Shown: positions 16,160-23,946 of the stretch, piece by piece | Position numbering within the stretch: position 1 is the first letter of the stretch | Layout: every line of letters starts with the position of its first letter | From: Benthortus sp964440495 | GTDB taxonomy: Archaea > Thermoproteota > Nitrososphaeria_A > Caldarchaeales > Wolframiiraptoraceae | Direction of reading: 5' to 3' | NCBI GenBank assembly: GCA_964440495.1 | Contig: CAYTSD010000013.1 | Coordinates: 1-32,986 of the forward strand | Length of the DNA: 32,986 nucleotides | Position numbers and translations under genes: made by a program | Notes under the pieces: generated by a model | The model's database searches: none | What the model was told of the DNA's origin: nothing | What the model saw: only the letters and a program-made list of their open reading frames with translations

Positions 16160-16866
16160 CGGGTGGAGAGTTTCTTGACGGCTCCGTAGAGCGGGACTGC
16201 GGCGGCCACCCCCAGAACCACCTGGCCCAGATTAACTGGAACCTCAGCCAAGGCGTAGTATCCGAGGATAAGCTGCTCGTAGATGAAGTATCCTGCGACC
16301 ATTATGAGGCCTGAGGTGAGGAGGCCGAGTATCAGAAGCCCCTCAGACTCTCTGAACCTTAAGGTTAGATAGACTGGGGCCGCGGCCGCCGCCACCGCGA
16401 TTAGAATCCATGCAGCTGGCCCTAGGAACCCTTTCGTTGTTAGGAATGTGCCTAGGGAGAGCTCGACCTCGCCTGCGAAGAGGTTTAACCCTATGGCTAG
16501 GACTAGGAGGAAGTAGCCTGCCACGACTATTATTGAGAGGGCTAGAAGCATTCGGCCGCCCCTCTCCCTAATCTTCTCCGAGAGAAGCCCTGCGACGGCG
16601 CCCTCAGCCGCCTTTATAAGAAGCGTCGCTGGAGCATAGATACTGTAGCCTAGGGCGAGGTCCGCGATTGCTGAGCCGACTCCCCCTGCGAAGGCGGCTG
16701 CCCCTGGCCCCATCAGGAGGGCTGTGAAGTATATCATGGTCTCCCCTAGGTTGAAGTATCCATGGGTTGCTGGGACATAGATGTTGAGCATCATGGTTGC
16801 TATTGCTACGAGGGCTGTTGAGAGGGCGAGACGTGCAACGAACAGCGAACCTGAAGCCTTCTTCAT
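16156..16866 (-). CDS. ECF transporter S-component, substrate unknown
   Basis: Membrane substrate-capture subunit of an energy-coupling-factor importer, 236 residues. About six hydrophobic segments are seen. The first part carries the S-component hallmark (ALSTALVAIATMM...GYFNLGETMIYFTALLMGPGAAAFAGGVGSAIADLALGY, about 12-75), resembling the COG4720 group. No ECF A or T subunits lie in the window, so it must use a shared module encoded elsewhere. The ATG at 16866 is 27 bases from the centre of a TATA element that also serves the divergent threonine-synthase-like/PadR gene, so that protein is a candidate regulator. The substrate could be a vitamin or an amino-acid-related compound; nothing in the sequence decides it. 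Confidence 0.75.
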   Translation of the reverse strand: MKKASGSLFVARLALSTALVAIATMMLNIYVPATHGYFNLGETMIYFTALLMGPGAAAFAGGVGSAIADLALGYSIYAPATLLIKAAEGAVAGLLSEKIRERGGRMLLALSIIVVAGYFLLVLAIGLNLFAGEVELSLGTFLTTKGFLGPAAWILIAVAAAAAPVYLTLRFRESEGLLILGLLTSGLIMVAGYFIYEQLILGYYALAEVPVNLGQVVLGVAAAVPLYGAVKKLSTR

Positions 16867-16875
16867 AGCCGCTGG

Positions 16876-16904
16876 GTGGGAGAGACTCTAAAATATAATC
16901 CCAC
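16876..16904. promoter_or_regulatory. Inverted repeat flanking the shared TATA element
   Basis: GTGGGA (16876-16881) and TCCCAC (16899-16904) are perfect 6-base arms 17 bases apart. They bracket the TATA-like stretch TAAAATATA (16889-16897). Occupancy by a dimeric regulator would block both divergent promoters at once, so this is a candidate operator for the PadR-fused protein encoded next to it. Arms this short can arise by chance. Confidence 0.35.
16889..16897. promoter_or_regulatory. Bidirectional TATA element (ECF S-component / ThrC-PadR fusion)
   Basis: TAAAATATA is centred at 16893, 27 bases from the minus-strand ATG at 16866 and 28 bases from the plus-strand ATG at 16921. Both transcripts would therefore be leaderless and start from one central element. 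Confidence 0.55.
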
Positions 16905-16920
16905 GCCTATGTATAGGTTG

Positions 16921-18348
16921 ATGACGCACTGGCTAAGCTGCCCACGCTGCCGTGAAACCTACGAGTTTAACCCTAGGCTGAGAAGATGCCTGAGATGCGG
17001 CTCCCCGCTCCTCCTACACTACGAGCTAAAAATCGGTGCAAGTGAGCTGCGGAGAAGGTTTGAGTCGAGGCCGCGTGGAGTGTGGCGCTACTTGGAGCTT
17101 CTCCCGGAGCTTGGAGCCGAGGCGCTGAGTCTAGGCGAGGGTGGAACCTTCCTCCAGATGGCTAGGAGGCTTGGAGAGGAGCTTGGGCTACGGAACCTCT
17201 ACCTCAAGAATGAGGCGACGAACCCCACAGGCTCCTTCCTAGATAGAGGGGCCACGATAGAGGTTACAGGCGCCCTCTCGTGGGGGGCAAGCTACATAGC
17301 CTGCGTGGCGCGGGGAAACCTTGCAGCCTCCCTTGCAGCCTACTCGGTTAAGGCTGGACTACCCTGTAGGGTTTACGCCTTAGCCGGCGCCGAGCAGGGG
17401 AAGCTCCTTCAAGCTCTAGCCTACGATGCCGAGGTCTTCTTCATTAGAGGCGTTGAGGAGGTGTTGGAGAGGGTGGATGAGGATGGGCATCTCGTTGAGC
17501 CGAGCAGCCCGCTCCTCCTAGAAGGACTTAAAACCTCTATGCTTGAGATACTTGAGGAGCTTGAGTGGGAGCCTCCTGACACAGTCTTCCTCTCGGTTGG
17601 AAGCGGAGGCCACATGACGGCCGCCTGGAAGGCATTATCGGAGGCGAGAGAGCTTGGGCTAATCGAGGAGCCTCCGCCGAGAATGTATGGCGCTCAGACA
17701 GCTGGCTGCGCTCCCCTTGTAGAGGCCTTCAAGAGGGGTGTAGAAGAGGTTGAGGAGGCTGAGCTCTGCGACGCCGGGTTCCCCGACATAGCCGACCCGA
17801 GGCCAGCTCTAGGCTTCATGGCGCTGAGGGCGATTAGGGAGTCAGGTGGAGCAGCCCTATCGGTGGAGGACTCAGAGGTCTTGGAGGCCGTGAGACTCCT
17901 AGCCAAGACCGAGGGAATACTAGCCGAGCCCGCAGCAGCCGCAGCCCTAGCCGCCCTAAGAAAGGCCGTAGAACAGGGACTCATCGATAGGACTGAGAGG
18001 GTGGTCTACATCGTGACAGGGTCGGGGCTTAAGGACCCCTCCTCCCTGAAGAGTATGCTGACACCTCATGATGTTTCCGTCAGAAGTGTTGGAGAGACCA
18101 AGCTCAGGATACTGGAGGTTCTCTTGGAAGGGTCCCAGCACGGCTACGGGATATGGAGGGAGCTTGGGAGACGCTACAACCTTAGGATAAGCCTACCCAC
18201 AGTGTATCAACACCTTCGAGAACTTCTCTCAGCAGGGTTGATAGCGTCCAGACCCCTTGAAAGGGAGAGGGGTAGAAGAGTTTCTAGAAGATACTTCATA
18301 ACACAGAGGGGGAGGGAGACTCTGGAGAAGCTTAGAAGAGAATCCTAA
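16921..18348 (+). CDS. Threonine-synthase-like pseudoenzyme fused to a PadR-like winged helix
   Basis: 475 residues from the ATG at 16921, chosen because it lies 28 bases from a TATA centre; a GTG at 16876 and an ATG at 16909 are in frame upstream. Order: zinc ribbon (C7, C10, C23, C26), a fold-type II PLP domain of the threonine synthase family (about 60-390), then a winged helix (about 395-475; HGYGIWRELG...SLPTVYQHLRELLSAGLI). The PLP motif that should read SFKDRG is SFLDRG: Leu107 (codon CTA, 17239-17241) replaces the Schiff-base lysine. The STGN-type loop is ARGNL (130-134). The phosphate loop GSGG and the late TGSGLKDP are kept. It therefore probably cannot catalyse by the normal route and may be a ligand-sensing transcription factor. 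Automatic annotation as threonine synthase would be misleading. Confidence 0.85.
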   Translation: MTHWLSCPRCRETYEFNPRLRRCLRCGSPLLLHYELKIGASELRRRFESRPRGVWRYLELLPELGAEALSLGEGGTFLQMARRLGEELGLRNLYLKNEATNPTGSFLDRGATIEVTGALSWGASYIACVARGNLAASLAAYSVKAGLPCRVYALAGAEQGKLLQALAYDAEVFFIRGVEEVLERVDEDGHLVEPSSPLLLEGLKTSMLEILEELEWEPPDTVFLSVGSGGHMTAAWKALSEARELGLIEEPPPRMYGAQTAGCAPLVEAFKRGVEEVEEAELCDAGFPDIADPRPALGFMALRAIRESGGAALSVEDSEVLEAVRLLAKTEGILAEPAAAAALAALRKAVEQGLIDRTERVVYIVTGSGLKDPSSLKSMLTPHDVSVRSVGETKLRILEVLLEGSQHGYGIWRELGRRYNLRISLPTVYQHLRELLSAGLIASRPLERERGRRVSRRYFITQRGRETLEKLRRES

Positions 18349-18610
18349 ACTTATCATACTCGCCTAGATACTCCTCCCACTCAACCTTTATGTCTGTAAC
18401 CCTCGCTCCAGGAGGCCCAACCCAACACCAGGAGATCATCCGCCTAACAGCTTCCTCATCTCCCTCGAAGACGGCCTCAACCCTCCCATCCGGGAGATTT
18501 CTCACCCATCCCTTCACACCCAACTTATCGGCCATACGCTTGGTGCTAAACCTGTAGAAAACTCCCTGAACCCTCCCACTGATCAGGAGGTGGGCTCGAA
18601 CCTTCTTCAA
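18332..18610 (-). CDS. Acylphosphatase
   Basis: Small enzyme hydrolysing carboxyl-phosphate bonds, 92 residues, a standard length. The phosphate-binding loop and catalytic Arg are present (GRVQGVFYRFS, about residues 12-22), as is the catalytic Asn (GWVRNLPDGRVEAVFEG, about residues 35-51). The start is TTG; a GGTGA ribosome-binding site lies about eight bases upstream, and no ATG in frame would preserve the first strand. The 3' end overlaps the threonine-synthase-like gene by 17 bases in convergent orientation. It is a housekeeping protein found in many thermophiles. Confidence 0.92.
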   Translation of the reverse strand: MKKVRAHLLISGRVQGVFYRFSTKRMADKLGVKGWVRNLPDGRVEAVFEGDEEAVRRMISWCWVGPPGARVTDIKVEWEEYLGEYDKFRILF

Positions 18611-18685
18611 AAGACGTCACCAGTAACCCCCTACTCGGAGCCAGGTTTTTAATCTTTAGATTCATCGCTTCTCCTCGGAGAAATA

Positions 18686-19846
18686 GTGAGAGCGGAGGTT
18701 TCCGTGGTTGGTGGAGGGCCTGCGGGTCTGCTTGCAGCTCGGAGACTCCTAGACATGGGGTTTGAAGCCACGGTGTTCGAGGAGGATGAGGAGGTTGGGA
18801 GACCTGAGAGATGCGCAGGCCTCTTCAGCCTAGAGGGTCTAAGGATGCTTAGAATCCCATTAAGCGGCAAATATCTTCAAAACAAGATTACTGGAGCAGC
18901 ATTCTACTCCCCCGGAGGAGAGAAGCTGAGCCTCAACGTCGGCAAACCAGTCGCCATCGTAGCGCGGAGAGAGAAGTTCGACAAAATGTTGGCGGAGAAG
19001 ATTGAGAGAGAGGGTGGAAGAATACTCTATGAGAGACACGTCAAGAGTGTTGAAAAGAATGGTGATGGGTTTAGGTTGAGGATACGTGAGGGAGGAGAGG
19101 TTGAGTCGAAATATGTAATCGATGCTGAGGGTAGGAGCGCTCTACTCACGAAGAAACTCTCAGGAAAGCATACGAGTAAACGGCACTGGATACCGATAAT
19201 ACAGATTACTGTAAGGAATCATGGGATGGATAAGAACATGGTTTACCTCTACTTCAAGGACTATCTCCCAGACTTCTTCGCATACCTAGTTCCCATCGAC
19301 GAAGAGTTCGGGAAGATTGGTGTAGCGGCCAAGACTCTCCTCAAGAAGAGGATGAGGAAATTTCTCTCAGAAAATTTTCCAGAAGTTAGGGTTGTAGGAT
19401 ACTCCGCTCACGCAATCTACACTGGAATGCCTCTGAACCCCTTCACCCACAGAAATTTTCTAACCCTAGGCGACTCAGCTGGACACGTCAAAGCAACCAC
19501 TGGAGGAGGAGTTATAATGGGTGGATTGATAGCCCTTGAATCAGCTGAAGCATTAGCTAGAAAAATTTCAGGAGAAGACCCTGAAGAGAATCTTGGGAGA
19601 GTAGAGTCGCTCTTAAACGAGCTTAGAAGGATAGCCCACATAAGGCAACTAATCTCACATATACCTCCAAGAATATATGACAAGCTCTTCCCAGCGTTAA
19701 GAAACTCTGGGGTAATGGAGATTTTAGCGAGGAGGGGTGAGATGGATTTACAGGCAACCGGGCTTATCAAAACCCTCTCAGAGCCTCGGATAGTTCCAGA
19801 AGCCTTGAAAACCTTCCTAATCTTCGTGAAGAACCTTCTTCGGTAA
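18686..19846 (+). CDS. Geranylgeranyl reductase-family FAD oxidoreductase
   Basis: Flavoprotein of the geranylgeranyl reductase/archaeal lipid reductase family, 386 residues. The FAD-binding dinucleotide motif is VVGGGPAGLLAARRLL (about 7-22), followed by an acidic strand end (VFEEDEEVG) and the family cysteine motif PERCAGLFSLEGL. The second FAD motif is LTLGDSAGHVKATTGGGVIMGG (about 263-284). In archaea such enzymes saturate the isoprenoid chains of membrane lipids or reduce quinone side chains; which applies here is not decidable. The start is GTG with CGGAG five bases upstream. It appears to be a single-gene unit with no partner oxidoreductase next to it. Confidence 0.88.
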   Translation: MRAEVSVVGGGPAGLLAARRLLDMGFEATVFEEDEEVGRPERCAGLFSLEGLRMLRIPLSGKYLQNKITGAAFYSPGGEKLSLNVGKPVAIVARREKFDKMLAEKIEREGGRILYERHVKSVEKNGDGFRLRIREGGEVESKYVIDAEGRSALLTKKLSGKHTSKRHWIPIIQITVRNHGMDKNMVYLYFKDYLPDFFAYLVPIDEEFGKIGVAAKTLLKKRMRKFLSENFPEVRVVGYSAHAIYTGMPLNPFTHRNFLTLGDSAGHVKATTGGGVIMGGLIALESAEALARKISGEDPEENLGRVESLLNELRRIAHIRQLISHIPPRIYDKLFPALRNSGVMEILARRGEMDLQATGLIKTLSEPRIVPEALKTFLIFVKNLLR

Positions 19847-19850
19847 TCAT

Positions 19851-19857
19851 TATATTG
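19851..19857 (+). promoter_or_regulatory. TATA box for the zinc ribbon / EF-1 beta pair
   Basis: TATATTG is centred 28-29 bases before the ATG at 19882, matching the leaderless layout seen elsewhere in the window. Confidence 0.5.
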
Positions 19858-19881
19858 TAGGCTCAGCCCCTGCTACTGAAC

Positions 19882-20061
19882 ATGAGCGACCAGATAGTCC
19901 TGCCGAGATGTACCTCCTGTCATCGGCCGATAAACCCTGATGAGCCTGCGGTCAGCTTCCCGTGTCCAAACTGTGGAAGGGTGAGGATATGGAGGTGTAG
20001 AATCTGTAGAGAGCTGGCCAGACCCTACACGTGTCCCTCATGCGGTTTCGAAGGACCATGA
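19882..20061 (+). CDS. Small zinc-ribbon protein, HVO_2753-like (59 residues)
   Basis: A 59-residue protein below common length cut-offs that is easily missed. It contains four CxxC knuckles (RCTSC, PCPNC, RCRIC, TCPSC), so it should bind two zinc ions. Ala, Lys and acidic residues are scarce while Arg is frequent, fitting an RNA-binding role. This family of short archaeal zinc proteins is typically encoded directly before elongation factor 1 beta, as here: its TGA overlaps the ATG of EF-1 beta (ATGA). It probably works in translation; the precise function is not known from sequence. Confidence 0.88.
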   Translation: MSDQIVLPRCTSCHRPINPDEPAVSFPCPNCGRVRIWRCRICRELARPYTCPSCGFEGP

Positions 20062-20345
20062 AAGGCGGTGAACAAGAGTTGGCTAGAGTCGTTATGGTTG
20101 TCAAGATAATGCCTTCGGATACCGACGTTAATCTGGAGGAGCTGATTGAGAGAATTAGGGAAGGGGTTCCTGAGGGTGTGGAGCTTAGAGAGGCTAAGAT
20201 AGAGCCTCTCGCCTTCGGGATGTCGGTTATCGAGGCAGCCTTCACGATGTCTGAGGAGGAAGGGATAACCGATAAACTCGAACAGAGTCTCAGGAAGATT
20301 CCCCAGATAGGCGAGATAGATGTTATAATGGTGAGCAGGCTCTAG
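20058..20345 (+). CDS. ef1b: Translation elongation factor 1 beta (aEF-1B)
   Basis: Guanine-nucleotide exchange factor for EF-1 alpha, 95 residues. The frame is open upstream, but the ATG at 20058 overlaps the stop of the zinc-ribbon gene and is taken as the start. The typical core is visible: ARVVMVVKIMPSDTDVNLEELIERIREGVPEG, then KIEPLAFGMSVIEAAFTMSEEEG, and the final GEIDVIMVSRL. It is a ferredoxin-like alpha/beta fold of normal archaeal length. It recharges EF-1 alpha with GTP during elongation. Confidence 0.93.
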   Translation: MKGGEQELARVVMVVKIMPSDTDVNLEELIERIREGVPEGVELREAKIEPLAFGMSVIEAAFTMSEEEGITDKLEQSLRKIPQIGEIDVIMVSRL

Positions 20346-20413
20346 AGCTTCTGAACCTCGTAGGGAAGCCTATGAAAAACCTACATTTATCTGGGCTTGT
20401 TGCCATTTTTTAC

Positions 20414-20420
20414 TTAAATA
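20414..20420 (+). promoter_or_regulatory. TATA box for CDC48 copy 2
   Basis: TTAAATA preceded by a T-rich run is centred 28 bases before the ATG at 20445. The T-run just upstream (20406-20411) could also help end the EF-1 beta transcript. Confidence 0.55.
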
Positions 20421-20444
20421 GTGGTCTAAGCCATGTGAGATTAG

Positions 20445-22619
20445 ATGAGTGTTAGGGAGCTGCGGCTGCGGGTTGCTGAGGCCAGGCAAAGGGACGTAGG
20501 CTATGGGATAGCCAGAATCGATAGGGAGGTTGGAGCTAAGGCAGGTCTCCAGACAGGGGATATGGTTGAGATCAGGGGAAGGAAGCTTGCAGCCGCAACT
20601 CTCTGGCTCGGATACCTAGAAGATGAGAAAGATATCATAAGGATTGATGGATACATTAGGAGTAATGCTGGCGTCTCTCTAAATGATTGGGTGACTGTGA
20701 GGAAGGCTGACGTTAAGGAGGCTCAGCTAGTCGTCCTCGCACCTGTAAGCACGTCTGTTAGACCTGATGAGAACTTCACGCGCCTCGTGAAGAGTAGGTT
20801 GATAGAGTATCCGCTCGTCCAGAAGAACATAGTCCCAGTCCTATTCTTCGGAAACCTCTTCACGTTCGCGGTAATCCAGACAAGACCTCAAGGAGTAGTC
20901 AAGATAACGCCCAAGACAAAGCTCATAATCCATAGCAAAGTAGTTCAAGAGAGAGCGTTTAGAACAAGCGTAACCTACGAGGACATCGGGGGACTACAGG
21001 AGCAGATACAGAGAATACGTGAAATGATAGAGCTTCCACTCAGATATCCTGAACTCTTCCAGAAGCTTGGAATAGACCCGCCTAAAGGAGTTCTACTGTA
21101 TGGGCCGCCTGGATGTGGGAAGACATTGCTCGCGAAGGCTGTCGCAACGGAGGCTGAGGCAAACTTCATCCTAATCAATGGGCCGGAGATAATGAACAAG
21201 TATTATGGTGAGACCGAGGCTAGGCTGAGGGAGATTTTCAGGAAGGCTGAGGAGGAGGCTCCAAGCATAGTCTTCATCGACGAGCTTGACGCAATTGCGC
21301 CTAAGAGAAGCGAGGTTACGGGTGAGGTTGAGAAGCGTGTCGTGGCCCAGCTCCTAGCACTAATGGACGGACTGGAATCCCGTGGACAGGTAATAGTTAT
21401 TGGTGCGACGAATAGGCCTAATGCCCTTGACCCTGCCTTGAGGAGGCCTGGAAGATTCGACAGAGAAATAGAGATAGGGATTCCAGATAAGAAGGGGAGG
21501 AAGGAGATACTCCAGATACATACCAGGGGGATGCCTCTCGCCGACGACGTGAACCTAGAGAGACTAGCAGAGCTTACGAGAGGATACACTGGAGCAGACC
21601 TCGCCGCACTCTGTAGAGAAGCCGCCATGAAGTCCATTAGAAGAATACTTCCAAGCATAGACTTCAGCGAGGAGAAGATCTCCCCAGAGATTCTTGAAAG
21701 CCTCGTCGTCACGATGAAGGACTTCATCGACGCGTTCAAGGAGATTACCCCGACAGCGCTTAGGGAGGTTGAGATAGAGGTTCCAAGCGTTAGATGGGAG
21801 GATGTTGGAGGACTACAAGATGTAAAGCAGAAGCTGATCGAAGCCGTTGAGTGGCCTCTGAAATATCCTGAGAAGTTCGAGAAATTCGGGATAAAGCCTC
21901 CGAAGGGAGTCTTACTGTATGGGCCGCCTGGATGTGGGAAGACTCTGCTCGCGAAGGCGATAGCGACGGAGAGTGAGGCGAACTTCATCTCAGTTAAGGG
22001 GCCTGAGATATTCAATAAGTGGGTCGGTGAGTCCGAGAAGGCGATAAGAGAAATCTTCAGGAAGGCTAGGCAGGCCTCACCATGCATAGTCTTCTTCGAC
22101 GAGGCTGAGTCGGTTATCCCACGGAAGGATACTGTAGACGACTCTTCAGGGGTTACGAACAGGGTTTCAAGCCAGCTTCTCGCAGAGATAGATGGAATCG
22201 AGGAGCTCTCAGACGTGATAGTAATAGGAGCAACCAATAGACCCGACATAATCGACCCGGCGGCGCTAAGACCAGGGAGATTCGACAGGCTAATCTACGT
22301 TCCTCCACCGGATGAGAAGGCCAGACTCCAGATACTTAAGATCTATACTAGGAAGATGCCTCTTGCACCTGAGGTTGACTTGAAGGAGATCGCGTCTAGA
22401 ACCGAGATGTATTCTGGCGCCGACCTCGCCGCACTCTGTAGGGAGGCCGCTCTCTCAGCTCTGAGGAGAAACATCGACGCCGAGTATGTGAGTAAGAGGG
22501 ACTTCGAAGAGGCGTTTAAGCTCGTTAAGCCTAGTCTCTCACCGCAGATGCTGAAGGAGTATGAGAGGCTTGGAGAGACACTGAAATACACGGAGAAGCC
22601 CTTAACAATGATAGGCTGA
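20445..22619 (+). CDS. CDC48/VCP-like AAA ATPase (copy 2)
   Basis: Second CDC48-type unfoldase, 724 residues, with N-domain (about 1-170), D1 and D2. It differs from copy 1: both Walker A motifs read GPPGCGKT instead of GPPGTGKT, and D2 Walker B is VFFDEAESVIPRK rather than VFFDELDAIAPRR. The catalytic DE pair is retained, so activity is expected. Arginine-finger regions are intact (RRPGRFDREIEIG and LRPGRFDRLIYVP). The C-terminus is GETLKYTEKPLTMIG. The start ATG lacks a ribosome-binding site but has a TATA box 28 bases away. The two copies probably handle different adaptors or substrates. Confidence 0.95.
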   Translation: MSVRELRLRVAEARQRDVGYGIARIDREVGAKAGLQTGDMVEIRGRKLAAATLWLGYLEDEKDIIRIDGYIRSNAGVSLNDWVTVRKADVKEAQLVVLAPVSTSVRPDENFTRLVKSRLIEYPLVQKNIVPVLFFGNLFTFAVIQTRPQGVVKITPKTKLIIHSKVVQERAFRTSVTYEDIGGLQEQIQRIREMIELPLRYPELFQKLGIDPPKGVLLYGPPGCGKTLLAKAVATEAEANFILINGPEIMNKYYGETEARLREIFRKAEEEAPSIVFIDELDAIAPKRSEVTGEVEKRVVAQLLALMDGLESRGQVIVIGATNRPNALDPALRRPGRFDREIEIGIPDKKGRKEILQIHTRGMPLADDVNLERLAELTRGYTGADLAALCREAAMKSIRRILPSIDFSEEKISPEILESLVVTMKDFIDAFKEITPTALREVEIEVPSVRWEDVGGLQDVKQKLIEAVEWPLKYPEKFEKFGIKPPKGVLLYGPPGCGKTLLAKAIATESEANFISVKGPEIFNKWVGESEKAIREIFRKARQASPCIVFFDEAESVIPRKDTVDDSSGVTNRVSSQLLAEIDGIEELSDVIVIGATNRPDIIDPAALRPGRFDRLIYVPPPDEKARLQILKIYTRKMPLAPEVDLKEIASRTEMYSGADLAALCREAALSALRRNIDAEYVSKRDFEEAFKLVKPSLSPQMLKEYERLGETLKYTEKPLTMIG

Positions 22620-22632
22620 GAAGGTGTTGAGG

Positions 22633-22872
22633 ATGGTTAAGAAGCTGATTAGACATGGAGGAGAAGTCTATAGTAGAGTTGTTGAGACGTTGGATAGGGT
22701 GGGTGGGAAGGCTCTTGAGATAAATCTCCTCGAGGAACTTAAGAAGAGAGACGTAAATCTAACGCTTCCGGAGCTTCGACGCCTATTGATGAAGCTTGAG
22801 ATACATGATAAGGTGAGGGTTCTAAGCCTCGATGAGGAGAGAAAGATAGTTGAGCTGATTAAGAGGGATTAG
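22633..22872 (+). CDS. Small winged-helix-like protein of unknown function
   Basis: 79 residues from the ATG at 22633, which has AGGTG six bases upstream; in-frame GTG and TTG codons just before are less well placed. Composition is charged and helical (SRVVETLDRVGGKALEINLLEELKKR...LTLPELRRLLMKLEIHDKVRVLSLDEERKIVELIKRD), with the helix-turn-helix-wing rhythm of a small winged helix. I do not recognise a named family. It begins 13 bases after CDC48 copy 2, so it is probably co-transcribed and might be an adaptor or a regulator for it. Its stop overlaps the convergent FEN-1 gene by four bases. Confidence 0.65.
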   Translation: MVKKLIRHGGEVYSRVVETLDRVGGKALEINLLEELKKRDVNLTLPELRRLLMKLEIHDKVRVLSLDEERKIVELIKRD

Positions 22873-23903
22873 AGCCAGGCGTCTAGGCTGGTTACACCCC
22901 TCTGTTTCTGGAAAGCGTTCTTCAACTCGTTCAACGCCTTCTCAACACGCTCCTCCGAGAAGTCGTGCTCGCCGCAGAGCATCTCCTTAACCCCATCATA
23001 GTCAGGCTCCCTCCACTCAAGAACATAGTCGTCAGAGACATTCGGGTTGAGGAATATTTCCCTAATCTCGCTCGGTTTAATTTCAAGACTCTTCCCAAGA
23101 GACTTTAAGGCAGCCTCAGCGCCTCCATACTGCTTGACAAGCTTCAGGGCGGTTTTCGGTCCAACCCCTTTAACGCCCTCACAGTAGTCCGTGCCCACAA
23201 GTATCCCGATATCTATCAACTGTTCACGGGTTATCTTAAGTGACTCAAGAAGCTTATCTAGATAGATTATCTCGGGCTCGATTTCGACGTATTCTTTCCT
23301 GCCAGGAAGTTTTCTCCTCCCAACTATTGAGAGGTTTCTGAGGAGACGTGGGGAGCCGAAGAGAAGCGAGTCCATATCCTGTGAAGCCGAGGCATAGGCG
23401 TCTCCCTTCCTCGCCATATACGCTGCCTGCGCCTCCCCCTCGCTTGGCGCCTGTACAACCGGGACACCCATAAGCGTTAGAAGCTTCTTGGAACTCTCAA
23501 CTATGAACTCGTTTAGGGTCGCAGCCTGCTGAGCATATTTCCGAGCCTCCTCTATCCGTCCCTCTCTCAACGCCTTCTCATAGAGTTCAGCTGCCTCGGC
23601 CCTACGCTCCTCCCTCTTCTCAATCGTCACCCGCTTCAGCTCGGGAGGCCTCCCATCATAGACGTAGATAGGCTTCATCCCAACCTTCAGGAAGTTTATT
23701 GTGCGGAAGAAGACTCCGCTTAAGTGGCTTGTAATTCTTCCTCTCCTATCCATGAGGGGTCTGCCGTCGGGGCCGCGGATTATTGTTATGAACTGGTATA
23801 GGATGTTGTAGGCGTCAAGTGCGATAGCTTTTCCAGCAAGGGATTTCAGCGTAAGTCTCTCAACAGCTTCGGATGGAATTATGTCTCCAAGCTTCACCCC
23901 CAT
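22869..23903 (-). CDS. fen: Flap endonuclease 1 (FEN-1)
   Basis: Structure-specific 5' nuclease for Okazaki fragment maturation and repair, 344 residues. XPG N-region: GKAIALDAYNILYQF with the first metal Asp, and VYDGRPPELK. XPG I-region: VPVVQAPSEGEAQAAYMARKGDAYASASQDMDSLLFG, with the acidic metal cluster. The helix-hairpin-helix is GTDYCEGVKGVGPKTALKLV. The C-terminal clamp-binding (PIP) box is weak: the tail reads VTSLDAWL, where QxxLxxWF is usual, so the leading Gln is not in register and the last aromatic is Leu. The ATG at 23903 has a TATA-like box (TTTATAC) upstream at about 23936-23943. Confidence 0.96.
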   Translation of the reverse strand: MGVKLGDIIPSEAVERLTLKSLAGKAIALDAYNILYQFITIIRGPDGRPLMDRRGRITSHLSGVFFRTINFLKVGMKPIYVYDGRPPELKRVTIEKREERRAEAAELYEKALREGRIEEARKYAQQAATLNEFIVESSKKLLTLMGVPVVQAPSEGEAQAAYMARKGDAYASASQDMDSLLFGSPRLLRNLSIVGRRKLPGRKEYVEIEPEIIYLDKLLESLKITREQLIDIGILVGTDYCEGVKGVGPKTALKLVKQYGGAEAALKSLGKSLEIKPSEIREIFLNPNVSDDYVLEWREPDYDGVKEMLCGEHDFSEERVEKALNELKNAFQKQRGVTSLDAWL

Positions 23904-23946
23904 AGCCTATCCCAGCATTATCTCCTTCCGTGGAGGGTATAAATCT

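Noticed and set aside
21203..22249. 348-codon minus-strand open frame opposite CDC48 copy 2
   Set aside because: It is a Ser-rich antisense shadow of a highly conserved AAA gene, with no recognisable motifs.
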